From: Pseudomonadota bacterium
Lineage (GTDB): Bacteria; Pseudomonadota; Alphaproteobacteria; Micropepsales; Micropepsaceae
Length of the DNA: 50,411 bases
NCBI GenBank assembly: GCA_016201105.1
Contig: JACQDN010000052.1
Span: 1 to 50,411, forward strand
Direction: 5' to 3'
The notes under the pieces were generated by a model. That model was not told the DNA's origin and searched no databases. It saw only the letters and a list, made by a program, of their open reading frames with translations. A program made the position numbers and the translations under genes. This document shows, one piece after another, positions 43,057 to 50,411 of this stretch. How positions within the stretch are numbered: the first letter of the stretch is position 1; every line of letters starts with the position of its first letter.

Positions 43057-44022
43057 CTATGGTGCTCGCGCGATCACAAAATCGGCGAAAGCGCGATAGG
43101 CGCGGTCGCTCAGCAGGATCTGCAGGAGAATCGTCAGAGCGAGTTTCGGCGAATAGCAACCGCGCTTGACGGCATCAACATACAGCTTCAACGCCCTCGA
43201 GCGGTTCTTTGCGGCCAGGCTCTTGGCGATGGCCCAGCCGCGATAGCCGTGATACGCGCGCTCGGGAATATGCGGGCGCTGGGCTTCCAGCCAGGATTCG
43301 AGCAACAGGCCGTTTCGGCCATGCGAGATACGATCGGCGTCCGCGGTATCCCGCCAGATGGCGCCGGGCTCGTCCGCCATGGCGAAACTGCAGCCCGCGC
43401 GCGCCAGCCGGATGGCAAAATCCATGTCCTGCGCGAAAGGCAGGCTTTCGTCGTAGCGCACTTCGCGCGCCAACTTCGCGTCCACCACGAGCGTGCTCGT
43501 CTGCACAAAACCGCGGTCGCTCATCAGATACACGGCCATGTCTTCGTTCGGCTCGATCGGGCGCGGCGGCTTCTGGAAGTGCCGGCCGGCATCGCGTTCG
43601 ACGAGCACCCGCGCATAGCCCGCTCGTTTGTCGGTACCGTCGAGCAGCTCCTTCATCCGCGTCAGATGATGCGACAGGAAGCCGTCGTCTGAATCCAGAA
43701 AAGCGATGAGCTGGCCGCGTGCGGCATCGATGCCGGAATTTCTGGCGGCGTTCGCGCCGCGATGGGCAAGGCGAAGCAAGCGGATACGAGGTTCGCGGAA
43801 GGCTTCCACGATACTCGCCGTTCTATCGATCGAACCGTCGTCCGCCACGATGATTTCGAAGTCCTGCAAGGTTTGATCGAGCACGGAGCGGATGGCGCGG
43901 CCGAGCAGATGCGCGCGGTTGTAGGTCGGGATGACGACGGAGAAATGCGGCCCGTCCAACGCGTGCGCGGAAGGCTTGCGCGGAGCGCGTCGCTCGAGAA
44001 TTCCGGCTTCTTTCCCCCTCAT
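43057..44022 (-). CDS. Glycosyltransferase family 2
   Basis: 321-residue GT-A glycosyltransferase. FSVVIPTYNRAHLLGRAIRSVLDQTLQDFEIIVADDGSID near residues 27-66 binds the nucleotide-sugar; the metal DxD is in AFLDSDDGF near residue 112; and AQDMDFAIRLARAG near residue 198 holds the probable catalytic acid (ED/QD-type). No transmembrane helix is clear; the C-terminus is basic and may attach to the membrane. The sugar and acceptor cannot be read from the sequence. It stands alone, not in a polysaccharide cluster. About 115 bases without features separate it from the tRNA gene. Confidence 0.93.
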   Translation of the reverse strand: MRGKEAGILERRAPRKPSAHALDGPHFSVVIPTYNRAHLLGRAIRSVLDQTLQDFEIIVADDGSIDRTASIVEAFREPRIRLLRLAHRGANAARNSGIDAARGQLIAFLDSDDGFLSHHLTRMKELLDGTDKRAGYARVLVERDAGRHFQKPPRPIEPNEDMAVYLMSDRGFVQTSTLVVDAKLAREVRYDESLPFAQDMDFAIRLARAGCSFAMADEPGAIWRDTADADRISHGRNGLLLESWLEAQRPHIPERAYHGYRGWAIAKSLAAKNRSRALKLYVDAVKRGCYSPKLALTILLQILLSDRAYRAFADFVIARAP

Positions 44023-44137
44023 CGTCCCACAATGGGATTCGTGGAGGCGCGCGCAATTTGTTCCTGAAGAAACGGTAAATGCGATGGCGCCTCAGCCAAC
44101 TCGGTGAGCGTATCGGAGCAGCGTTTTGGGGGATGAC

Positions 44138-44230
44138 TGGCGGAGCCGGAGGGATTCGAACCCTCGATACGTCTTTAAAACGTATAACGGTTTAGCAAAC
44201 CGCCGCCTTCAGCCTCTCGGCCACAGCTCC
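44138..44230 (-). tRNA. tRNA-Ser (anticodon GCU)
   Basis: 93 bases on the minus strand, from GGAGCTG at the 5' end to CGGCTCC-G-CCA at the 3' end, with an encoded CCA. The acceptor stem pairs over 7 bp. The anticodon loop TTGCTAA between GCGGT and ACCGT gives anticodon GCU. The long variable arm (ATACGTTTTAAAGACGTAT) marks it as class II, and the T-loop is GGTTCGAATCC. It reads AGC/AGU Ser codons. Confidence 0.97.
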
Positions 44231-44243
44231 CGCCTTGGACCGC

Positions 44244-44284
44244 CGAAAAAGGCTGCAGTCCGGGCGCGTTTTGAGCCTTTTTCG
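44244..44284. terminator. Inverted repeat between prohibitin-like gene and tRNA-Ser
   Basis: CGAAAAAGGCT (44244-44254) and AGCCTTTTTCG (44274-44284), perfect 11-bp arms with a 19-base loop. The T-tract is in the arm, so it could work as a terminator for the prohibitin-like gene reading on the minus strand, before the tRNA. Confidence 0.5.
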
Positions 44285-44377
44285 CAGGCGCGCGCAAGGC
44301 CCGGTGAAATCCGAGCCCGCGCAGTTTGCCTGAGATGAGGGCAAGCGTCCGATGGATCCGCTTCCTTGCAGGCCGGC

Positions 44378-45211
44378 CTACCGATTGGTCGGGACGTTCA
44401 CGAAGGGCACCGCGGATCCCGGCACCATGGTCGTGGGCAGTATGCCGTTCCACTTCTCCACCGCCGTCAGCGCGACAAGGTTGGGGTTGGATTGCAGCGC
44501 CTCAGCGCGGGCTTTGATGGCTTGTGCCTGGGCCAGGCCTTGGACTTCGGTTGCATGGGCCTGCGCGTCGGCTGCCGCCTTCACTTCATAAGCGGCCGCG
44601 TCGGCGGCGGTGATGCGCTTGGCTTTCTCGGCCTCGGCCTGGGACTTCTCCACTTCCGTTTTCATCCGGTTCTCCACGGCGCGCTCATACACTTCGGAGA
44701 ACGACACGTTTTCGACTTGCACCGAAATGATCTGGATGCCGCGTCCATCGAGAGCCTTGCCCAGCGACTTCTCGACTTCGATGCCGAGTTTGGTGCGGTC
44801 GTCGATCATGGCTTGCGCGCTGAACTGACCGAACACTTCTTTCAGGCGCCGCGGTAACTGCGTATCTATGAGTTTGGAGACGTAGTCCGGTCCGAGATTG
44901 GAATACATCTTCAGCACTTCGCCCTCCGGCAGGCGGTAGTTCACACTCACCTCCACGTCGGCAGGTTGCTGGTCCTTCGAATAAGCTTGCGTTTTGAAGG
45001 ATTCCTTTTCTTCGCGCACAGACATCTTCACGACGTCTTCGATCAAGGGCATCTTGAAGTGCAGGCCGGGGTCTTCAGTGGCCACGGCTTGGCCCCAGCG
45101 CAGCAGCACCGCGCGCTCGCCCTGATTGACGGTGAACCATGCGCCGTTGAAGACCGAAAGCACGAACAACACGCCGACGATGACAGCGCCCAGGAATATC
45201 CGTCGCGACAT
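44378..45211 (-). CDS. Prohibitin/SPFH-domain membrane protein
   Basis: 277-residue SPFH (stomatin/prohibitin/flotillin/HflC) protein. The ATG at 45211 has GGGGAGAAATGAA before it; the longer frame has no signal and is a read-through. An N-terminal membrane anchor (IFLGAVIVGVLFVLSVFNGAWF, residues 5-26) is followed by VNQGERAVLLRWG, the SPFH core with EDVVKMSVREEKE and VSVNYRLPEGEV, then a coiled-coil Glu/Ala/Lys-rich stretch (EVEKSQAEAEKAKRITAADAAAYEVKAAADAQAHA, residues 193-227). It forms large membrane rings that hold or regulate FtsH-type proteases. Confidence 0.92.
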   Translation of the reverse strand: MSRRIFLGAVIVGVLFVLSVFNGAWFTVNQGERAVLLRWGQAVATEDPGLHFKMPLIEDVVKMSVREEKESFKTQAYSKDQQPADVEVSVNYRLPEGEVLKMYSNLGPDYVSKLIDTQLPRRLKEVFGQFSAQAMIDDRTKLGIEVEKSLGKALDGRGIQIISVQVENVSFSEVYERAVENRMKTEVEKSQAEAEKAKRITAADAAAYEVKAAADAQAHATEVQGLAQAQAIKARAEALQSNPNLVALTAVEKWNGILPTTMVPGSAVPFVNVPTNR

Positions 45212-45386
45212 TTCATTTCTCCCCTGCAGCGGACAGCGAGAAGCGGTCCGTTCGATCAAGACAAAGATGGGGGAGCCGGAGCGCGCTTCAATAGGCTGGG
45301 CAGGGTTCGGCCTCGGCTGGTTCGGCTTTCCTGTGTAGTGTGGCGACCGTCATATAACCATGCTTGCCTAGGGTGAGAGGCTTGCC

Positions 45387-46979
45387 ATGACACACCGCAG
45401 AACCCAATCGCGTCGGCAATTTCTGCAGGCGACCGCGCTGTTGTCGGCCGGCCTTGTGGCTGCTCCGTCGGTCATTGTCCGTGGGGCGACGCAGCCGGGT
45501 TGGACGTCCAATCCCTTCAGCCTGGGGATCGCCTCCGGCGTGCCCAGTTCGGACGGATTCGTTCTCTGGACGCGACTCATTCCCGATCCGTCCGGCGTGG
45601 ATCCCATGGTACCAGGGGAAATCGCAGACGACAGCGTTGCGGTGAACTATGAAATCGCAACGGACGAAAGCATGCGCAACATCGTTCGCCGCGGGATCGC
45701 GGCGGCGGAGAAAACCTACGCCTATTCCGTGCACGAAGTTGTCCACGGACTGAAGCCAAACAGACCCTACTGGTATCGCTTCCATAGCGGCGATGCGACG
45801 AGCGCCATTGGCTGTACACGCACCGCTCCAAGAGCAGGCGCCGCGCTCGATCGCCTGAAGCTTTCTTATTTCTCCTGTTCGCACTACGAGACCGGCTATT
45901 TCTCGGCCTATCGCCATGCGGCGCGCCAGGCTCCCGACCTTGCCGTCTTCTTGGGAGATTACATCTACGAATATTCCGACAGCAGGAATCCCGTTGTTCG
46001 TCACCACGCCAGAAAATCGGAAGCCAGGACGCTTTCTCAATATCGCGGCCGCTACACGCAATATCGCCTCGATCCCGATTTGCAGGCGATCCACGCGGCG
46101 TGTCCCGCGTTGATGATTTGGGACGATCACGAAGTGCAGAACGATTACGCGGACAAGTGGTCGCAAACTTTCGACAGTCCGCAGGATTTCCTGCGCCGGC
46201 GCGCCGCCGCCTATCAGGCTTTCTACGAGCATATGCCGTTGCTGCCCTCTCAGGCGCCGAACGGTTCGGCGATGCAGATTTGCCACGCGTTCGGCGATCT
46301 GCTGTCGGTTCATCTGGTGGACGGCCGGCAGTATCGCTCACGCGAAGCCTGCTACGGTCCGCCCGGCAAAGGCCATGGCCACGTTGAGACCAATTCGGAT
46401 TGCCCGGAGCGTCTCGACGAAGCGCGCTCCATGATCGGTTTGCAACAGGAGACCTCGCTCTTCAATCGCCTGGCCGCATCGAGCACGCGCTGGAACCTTC
46501 TCGCGCAGGACGTGATGATGGCGCAACTCAGGCAGAAGACACGCACCGGCGAGTTCGGTTATTGGACGGACGATTGGAACGGATATCCCGCAAGCCGTAA
46601 GCGCCTTCTCCAGCATCTGCATGATTCCAAGACATGCAATCCCGTCGTCATCAGCGGCGACATCCACTCCTTCTGGACCAGCGACTTGAAACTCGATTTT
46701 GACGATACGAACTCGCCGACGGTCGCGAGCGAACTGGTGGGCACGTCGGTCTCTTCGAACGGTCCGCCTTTCGAACAGTTCGCGGGCTTCCTTCCGGACA
46801 ATCCACACATCAAATTTTTCGAAAGCCGCAAGCGCGGTTTCGTTTCGCTGGAAATCGCACGCAAACAGATGACGGCGCGCTTTAAGGCGCTCGCCGATGT
46901 GACCGACCGCGACTCGGTAATTTCCGATCTCGCAGTGTTTGCAATCGAGGATGGCCGCGCGGGGGCGGCGAAGGCTTGA
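45387..46979 (+). CDS. phoD: PhoD-type alkaline phosphatase, Tat-exported
   Basis: 530-residue phosphodiesterase/phosphatase. A Tat signal is at the N-terminus (SRRQFLQATALLSAGLVAAP, residues 8-27). Then the N-terminal Fn3-like domain with FSLGIASGVPSSDGFVLWTRL, and the metallophosphatase core: SCSHYETGYFSAYRHAARQAPDLAVFLGDYIYEY near 171-204, MIWDDHEVQNDYA near 247, and VVISGDIHSFW near 420. These carry the Ca2+/Fe3+ ligands. It would release phosphate from phosphodiesters in the periplasm or outside. It has no operon partner; the 263 bases after it hold no clear gene. Confidence 0.93.
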   Translation: MTHRRTQSRRQFLQATALLSAGLVAAPSVIVRGATQPGWTSNPFSLGIASGVPSSDGFVLWTRLIPDPSGVDPMVPGEIADDSVAVNYEIATDESMRNIVRRGIAAAEKTYAYSVHEVVHGLKPNRPYWYRFHSGDATSAIGCTRTAPRAGAALDRLKLSYFSCSHYETGYFSAYRHAARQAPDLAVFLGDYIYEYSDSRNPVVRHHARKSEARTLSQYRGRYTQYRLDPDLQAIHAACPALMIWDDHEVQNDYADKWSQTFDSPQDFLRRRAAAYQAFYEHMPLLPSQAPNGSAMQICHAFGDLLSVHLVDGRQYRSREACYGPPGKGHGHVETNSDCPERLDEARSMIGLQQETSLFNRLAASSTRWNLLAQDVMMAQLRQKTRTGEFGYWTDDWNGYPASRKRLLQHLHDSKTCNPVVISGDIHSFWTSDLKLDFDDTNSPTVASELVGTSVSSNGPPFEQFAGFLPDNPHIKFFESRKRGFVSLEIARKQMTARFKALADVTDRDSVISDLAVFAIEDGRAGAAKA

Positions 46980-47242
46980 AACCGGGCAAAAGCACCTGCT
47001 TTGAAATTTAGTGTCTGTTAGCCATGTGAGGTTCCAATTTTTGCGACTCATTGAAAAGGTGTTGCCAACCGTGCGGCTCAGGCGCAGCATTCTTTTCTCT
47101 GCGGGGCTTGGCTTGAATGCCAGCGAGCCCCGCCGCGAATGAGCCGCGACGATGCCGTGCGGGACTGCAGGCGGCAACGTCGACAAGAGTGGAAGCGGCG
47201 CGGACGCCATAGCCCCTCAGATTTGCACTGAGGAGACGGCGC
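46980..47242. other. 263-base gap after phoD
   Basis: No credible gene. A weak 6-bp hairpin (AAAGCA..TGCTTT at about 46988-47004) follows the phoD stop. No FNR-type box could be found. A GAGGAGAC ribosome site is at the end, for the CBS gene. Confidence 0.5.
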
Positions 47243-47674
47243 ATGCTTGTCAAACACATCCTTCGCGATAAAGGCCGCGATGTCGTCACCATTGCGGGCG
47301 ACGCGACGCTTTCGGAAGCGGCTTTGCTTCTTGCGCGCAAGCGCATCGGCGCCGTCGTCGTACGCGACCGCGATGGATCTGTCGCCGGCATTCTGTCGGA
47401 GCGCGACGTGGTGCGCGCGGTTGCGGAAGCCAGCGTGCATGCCCTGGCCCAGCCGGTGAGCCGGCATATGACGCGCAATGTCATCACCTGCACGGAAACC
47501 GATTCTGTCGATGACCTCATGGAACTGATGACGCGCAAGCGCTTCCGTCATGTGCCCGTACTGGATGACGAGAAGCTCTCCGGAATCATCTCCATCGGCG
47601 ACGTGGTCAAGACCCGCATCGCCGAAACCGTTCGCGAAGCCGAAACCCTGCGCGGCTATATCGCCGCCGGCTAG
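47243..47674 (+). CDS. CBS-domain protein
   Basis: 143-residue protein with two CBS motifs: VKHILRDKGRDVVTIAGDATLSEAALLLARKRIGAVVVRDRDGSVAGILSERDVV-type (residues 2-58) and the second from VSRHMTRNVITCTETDSVDDLMELMTRKRFRHVPVLDDEKLSGIISIGDVVK (71-123). Such stand-alone pairs bind adenine nucleotides and sense energy state. GAGGAGAC precedes the start. It ends one base past the 3' end of the broken hydrolase: the two genes share the CTAG at 47671-47674. Confidence 0.93.
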   Translation: MLVKHILRDKGRDVVTIAGDATLSEAALLLARKRIGAVVVRDRDGSVAGILSERDVVRAVAEASVHALAQPVSRHMTRNVITCTETDSVDDLMELMTRKRFRHVPVLDDEKLSGIISIGDVVKTRIAETVREAETLRGYIAAG

Positions 47675-48540
47675 CGCGTGACGGTGTTCGCGACGAAACG
47701 GCGAAAGCTTTTCGCAAAATCCTTTGGGTTTTCCAGAAAAGCGGCATGACCGCCCCGAAAGAGTTGTATGTGGCGCACAGGGAATCGCCGCGCCGCCTTC
47801 CTGCAGACCGACCATGGAATGACGCGATCGCTTCTTGCCCAGGCGATAAACACCGGACAGGTAACTCTCGGCACCAGATGCCGCAGATCGGATTGCGGCG
47901 CTGCAAAGCTCTCCCATGCGGCGCGCTACAGCGGTGCAATCTCGTAGCCGGATGCGATGATGCGCTCCCGCTGTTCTCGCGCCGGGCGCAACGGAAGCAC
48001 CACCCGGCGATAGTAAAAGCGGAAAGCGCGCGCGAACCATGGTTTGCCGGTTTCGCCGGCGCGGAAGAACGCCACCATGCGCCCGATGATGAAACGGGCA
48101 AAGCCATTGAGAGGTGCAAGACCTCCAGAATCGCAGAGCACCAAAGCTTTAAAGCGCTCGGGGTATTCTGCCGCAGCCAAGATGGCCGCCGTGCCGCCGA
48201 TCGAATTTCCGATCACGATGGGTCGATCCACATTTAGAGCATCCAGCGCGGCCAGCAGGATTTGGGCATAACGCTGCGCCGTGGGTGGTTGCGCATCGCG
48301 CAACGAACGCCCCTGGCCTGGCCAATCCACGGCGATGATCTCGAAGTCCTTTTCGATCAAGTTTGCCAACGGCTCGAAATCGCGCGCCCCATGACCGATG
48401 GCGTGGAGACAGATCACCGGTTGCCCCCTGCCGCGGCGCATCACTGCGAGGCGGACGCCGGCAGCTTCGATCCAGACGGCGGGCTCGGGCGCGCCCGCGG
48501 CGTGGCGCAACGCCGCGCTTTCGCGAACTATGTGATTCAT
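47671..48540 (-). pseudogene. Alpha/beta hydrolase interrupted by an in-frame amber codon
   Basis: The frame runs from an ATG at 48540 (AGGAAG 6 bases before) to a TAG at 47926-47928 after 204 codons, then goes on in the same frame to a second TAG at 47671, 290 codons in all. The oxyanion motif CLHAIGHGARDFEPL, nucleophile motif GNSIGG near residue 113, and helix FYYRRVVLPLRPAREQRERII are before the amber. After it come AWARSDRVIPW (acid) and GGHAAFLENP (His). So both catalytic Asp and His lie past the stop. The sequence after the stop is still well conserved, so the loss looks recent. A TetR-type regulator is divergent. Confidence 0.85.
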
Positions 48541-48547
48541 ATATCAC
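48532..48547. promoter_or_regulatory. Operator-like repeat at the hydrolase start
   Basis: GTGAT-TCATAT-ATCAC, 5-bp arms, over the hydrolase start codon (ATG complement at 48538-48540). It has the same arms as the repeat at 48594, 62 bases centre to centre (about 6 helical turns). The likely binder is the divergent TetR-type protein. Confidence 0.6.
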
Positions 48548-48593
48548 TTCCTGTGCAAAAGAGAGACCGCTCCGCGGCGGCCTAGTTTCCCAA

Positions 48594-48609
48594 GTGATAT
48601 GGATATCAC
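48594..48609. promoter_or_regulatory. Operator-like palindrome at the tetR-type start
   Basis: GTGATATGGATATCAC, 7-bp perfect arms around GG, directly before the ATG at 48610. There is no room for a ribosome site, so the transcript may be leaderless or start elsewhere. Confidence 0.65.
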
Positions 48610-49194
48610 ATGAAGCGCTCCTCCCGCAAGCCGGCCCTGATCCGCAAGCCTGAGGAAACCCGCGCGGCCCTCGTCGATGCCGCGGAAAAAGAATTCAACA
48701 CGATGGGATTCTTCGGCACCGACACCAATCGCATCGCGCGGGCGGCGGGTTACGCGCCGCAGACCTTCTACCGCCATTTCGAAGACAAACTCGCCGTATT
48801 CCTCGCGGTCTACGATCGATGGTGGTGTTCGGAAGGCGAGGCCATCGCCGCCGTCACGCGTAAACGCTCGCGCGGCGCGGTGGAGAATGTCGCCGACATC
48901 GTCATCTCTTATCACGCCAAGTGGCGCGGCTTTCGCCGTTCGCTGCGCCATCTTGCGGTGGAGAATGATCGCGTGCGAGCCGCACGAGCCGCCGCGCGCC
49001 TTGCGCAAATAGCCGCGCTGAAGGCATTGCCGCGCAGAACGAAAATCAGCGATTCGGAACTGACCGCCGCGCTCTTGAAACTGGAACGTCTTTGCGATGC
49101 CGTGGCGGAAAACGAATTCCTCGACATCGGAGTTTCCAAAAAGCAGGCGCGCCGCGCCGTGATTGCAGCTTTGCGGGAGACGCACGGTTATTGA
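48610..49194 (+). CDS. TetR family transcriptional regulator
   Basis: 194-residue TetR-type repressor. The HTH is at residues 18-65: TRAALVDAAEKEFNTMGFFGTDTNRIARAAGYAPQTFYRHFEDKLAVFLAVYDRW. The C-terminal half is helical, Arg-rich (RRSLRHLAVENDRVRAARAAARLAQIAALKALPRR) with an unknown ligand. The ATG lies at the end of a perfect palindrome and has no ribosome site; no other Met lies within the first 30 residues. The divergent alpha/beta hydrolase gene is its likely target. Confidence 0.93.
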   Translation: MKRSSRKPALIRKPEETRAALVDAAEKEFNTMGFFGTDTNRIARAAGYAPQTFYRHFEDKLAVFLAVYDRWWCSEGEAIAAVTRKRSRGAVENVADIVISYHAKWRGFRRSLRHLAVENDRVRAARAAARLAQIAALKALPRRTKISDSELTAALLKLERLCDAVAENEFLDIGVSKKQARRAVIAALRETHGY

Positions 49195-49213
49195 ACCGTT
49201 TTATCAATGCCGT

Positions 49214-49452
49214 AAAACGGCGAACGTTCCGCGCCTGTATCTCGATATGTATTTCGAGCCTGGCGTCAGTTCCTGAAGAACGCTTCCATCCTTCACAAGC
49301 GCACGGCGTATGAGGATTGGAGCGAATCCGATCGCATGCGCCACCTGCTTCGGCTGTGGCTGGTCGAACCAAATTTCTCCGCCGGCGATGAATTCTTGCG
49401 ACGCGGAATCCGCACATCTGCGAATGCGGCGCTGAATTCTGCAGGGGATTGA
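49214..49452 (+). pseudogene. Remnant of a TauD/TfdA-type dioxygenase 3' end
   Basis: Two frames give one recognisable piece. From 49214: KTANVPRLYLDMYFEPG, then a break near 49261-49274 and, in another frame, QFLKNASILHKRTAYEDWSESDRMRHLLRLWLVEPN to a TGA at 49450-49452. This matches the C-terminus of TauD/TfdA-type dioxygenases, with the iron His in LHKRT and the Arg in HLLRLWL. A few bases seem deleted where GDIQ would be expected. Everything 5' of the piece is gone; the tetR-type gene ends at 49194. Confidence 0.65.
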
Positions 49453-49650
49453 CGCCGGCCGCATTCGTGTTTTTGAGCCGGATTTCTCAGCGTATCGCTG
49501 ATGTTTCGATCTCCAGTGGCAAGGAAACTCGCGCTGGGGGGTGAAACGGTGAGCGAACGCTACATATAGAGTCGCGCGCGCTTTCCGTTTTGAGGCCGAA
49601 AAAGGCCCTTTTCATGCGGCGAAGCGCCCTCTGCGACTATCCACAAAGCC

Positions 49651-49702
49651 GCGTTTTTTTTGGTTTTTTGCGGTTGACGGGCCTAGACCACCCCCCTATA
49701 AC
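49651..49702 (+). promoter_or_regulatory. rRNA operon promoter
   Basis: TTGACG (49674-49679), 17 bases, TATAAC (49697-49702). An AT-rich UP-like stretch GCGTTTTTTTTGGTTTTTTG (49651-49670) lies just before. The spacing and strength fit rRNA promoters. Confidence 0.75.
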
Positions 49703-49781
49703 CCGCGCCCACGCCGCTCGAGCAACTGTCTTGCGAGCGGCGTTCCGTCTGTAAGATAATGGTTTTTCGTCCCAAAGACGG

Positions 49782-49793
49782 GGCTCTTTGACA
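49782..49793 (+). promoter_or_regulatory. boxA-like antitermination element
   Basis: GGCTCTTTGACA, close to the boxA consensus TGCTCTTTAACA of rrn leaders. A small hairpin with CCGTC/GACGG arms lies just upstream and may be boxB. Confidence 0.6.
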
Positions 49794-49836
49794 TTGTGAT
49801 TCGAGGAAGGGGAACGTGGGCGGCGGCTTGATCGCA

Positions 49837-49858
49837 GCCCAAAGCAACTGCTTTGGGC
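49837..49858 (+). repeat. 22-base palindrome in the rrn leader
   Basis: GCCCAAAGCA-AC-TGCTTTGGGC: perfect 10-bp arms around AC. It may be an RNase III or processing stem, or part of the leader fold. Confidence 0.5.
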
Positions 49859-50020
49859 ACACTGAATCGAGCTTTCCGAACGCTCGCGTTCTCAGCAATA
49901 CAAAGTAAGACATGTTGTTTAAGTCGTTATCGGATCTTCACCGGTCCGGCAGCGATAAGAACTCCGTCATGTCAAAACAGTATTGCGAACAACGTGAGCG
50001 GTCGTGAAGGTTCAGGATCA

Positions 50021-50411
<391 letters not shown>

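Larger units (their letters stand above)
49453..50020 (+). other. rrn upstream region and 16S leader
   Basis: 568 bases without a gene. It holds a strong promoter, a boxA-like element, a 22-base palindrome and the 16S leader. No tRNA or other RNA gene is visible in it. The small minus-strand ORFs here are chance frames. Confidence 0.7.

Noticed and set aside
47008..48119. Minus-strand frames at 47008-47538 and 47607-48119
   Set aside because: They are shadows of the CBS gene and of the hydrolase in another frame. The true hydrolase frame is continuous apart from the amber codon.

Overview
The window is a high-GC segment of an alphaproteobacterial chromosome. The evidence is the 5' part of a 16S rRNA gene at the right end with an alphaproteobacterial signature, FNR/FixK-type boxes with a Crp/Fnr regulator, a CydAB oxidase, and several small proteins of types common in that class. 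The 16S start resembles Rhizomicrobium/Micropepsaceae-like sequences, but that is only an impression from memory. Almost every base is coding. I see no phage, transposase or CRISPR array.

Left part (1-17.6 kb): the 3' end of cydA with cydB, ending in a strong hairpin, then a set of acyl-CoA and oxidative catabolism genes. These are two crotonase-family proteins, an SDR, a small zinc-ribbon-like protein, methylmalonyl-CoA epimerase, a glutathione S-transferase, a zinc-independent MDR reductase, a Baeyer-Villiger-type flavin monooxygenase, an ABC exporter, an acyl-CoA dehydrogenase with an MFS permease, and an N-acyl-D-amino-acid deacylase-like amidohydrolase facing a D-amino-acid-oxidase-like flavoprotein.

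Middle part (17.6-28.9 kb): an Rrf2-type regulator and a sulfate uptake operon (outer-membrane porin, Sbp, CysT, CysW, short CysA). Perfect inverted repeats lie in front of both the regulator and the porin. Then come a PqqB-like metallohydrolase, a carotenoid oxygenase, a YdjC/ChbG-type deacetylase, a GNAT acetyltransferase, a DUF1295 membrane reductase and a Crp-type regulator.

Signalling/conflict-like island (28.9-34.1 kb): three overlapping minus-strand genes encode a TIR-transmembrane-TPR protein, a 190-residue orphan and a TPR + SLOG-like + cyclase-like protein. A divergent gene encodes an orphan lipoprotein. Part of this block is visibly poorer in GC. It is the best candidate in the window for an undescribed system.

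Right part (34.3-50.4 kb): a 5-alpha-reductase-like protein and a second flavin monooxygenase, then a low-oxygen cluster. The cluster holds a cytochrome c whose N-terminus looks like the start of a universal stress protein, a tandem-domain universal stress protein, a Crp/Fnr regulator, an ADP-forming acyl-CoA synthetase fused to GNAT, a NAD(P)H oxidoreductase and a host-attachment-family protein. Three FNR-type boxes (36710, 38165, 42958) connect it. Then follow a glycosyltransferase, tRNA-Ser(GCU), a prohibitin-like SPFH protein, a Tat-exported PhoD phosphatase, a CBS protein, an alpha/beta hydrolase broken by one in-frame amber codon, its divergent TetR regulator with two matching operators, the decayed 3' end of a TauD/TfdA-type gene, and an rrn promoter, leader and 16S rRNA start.
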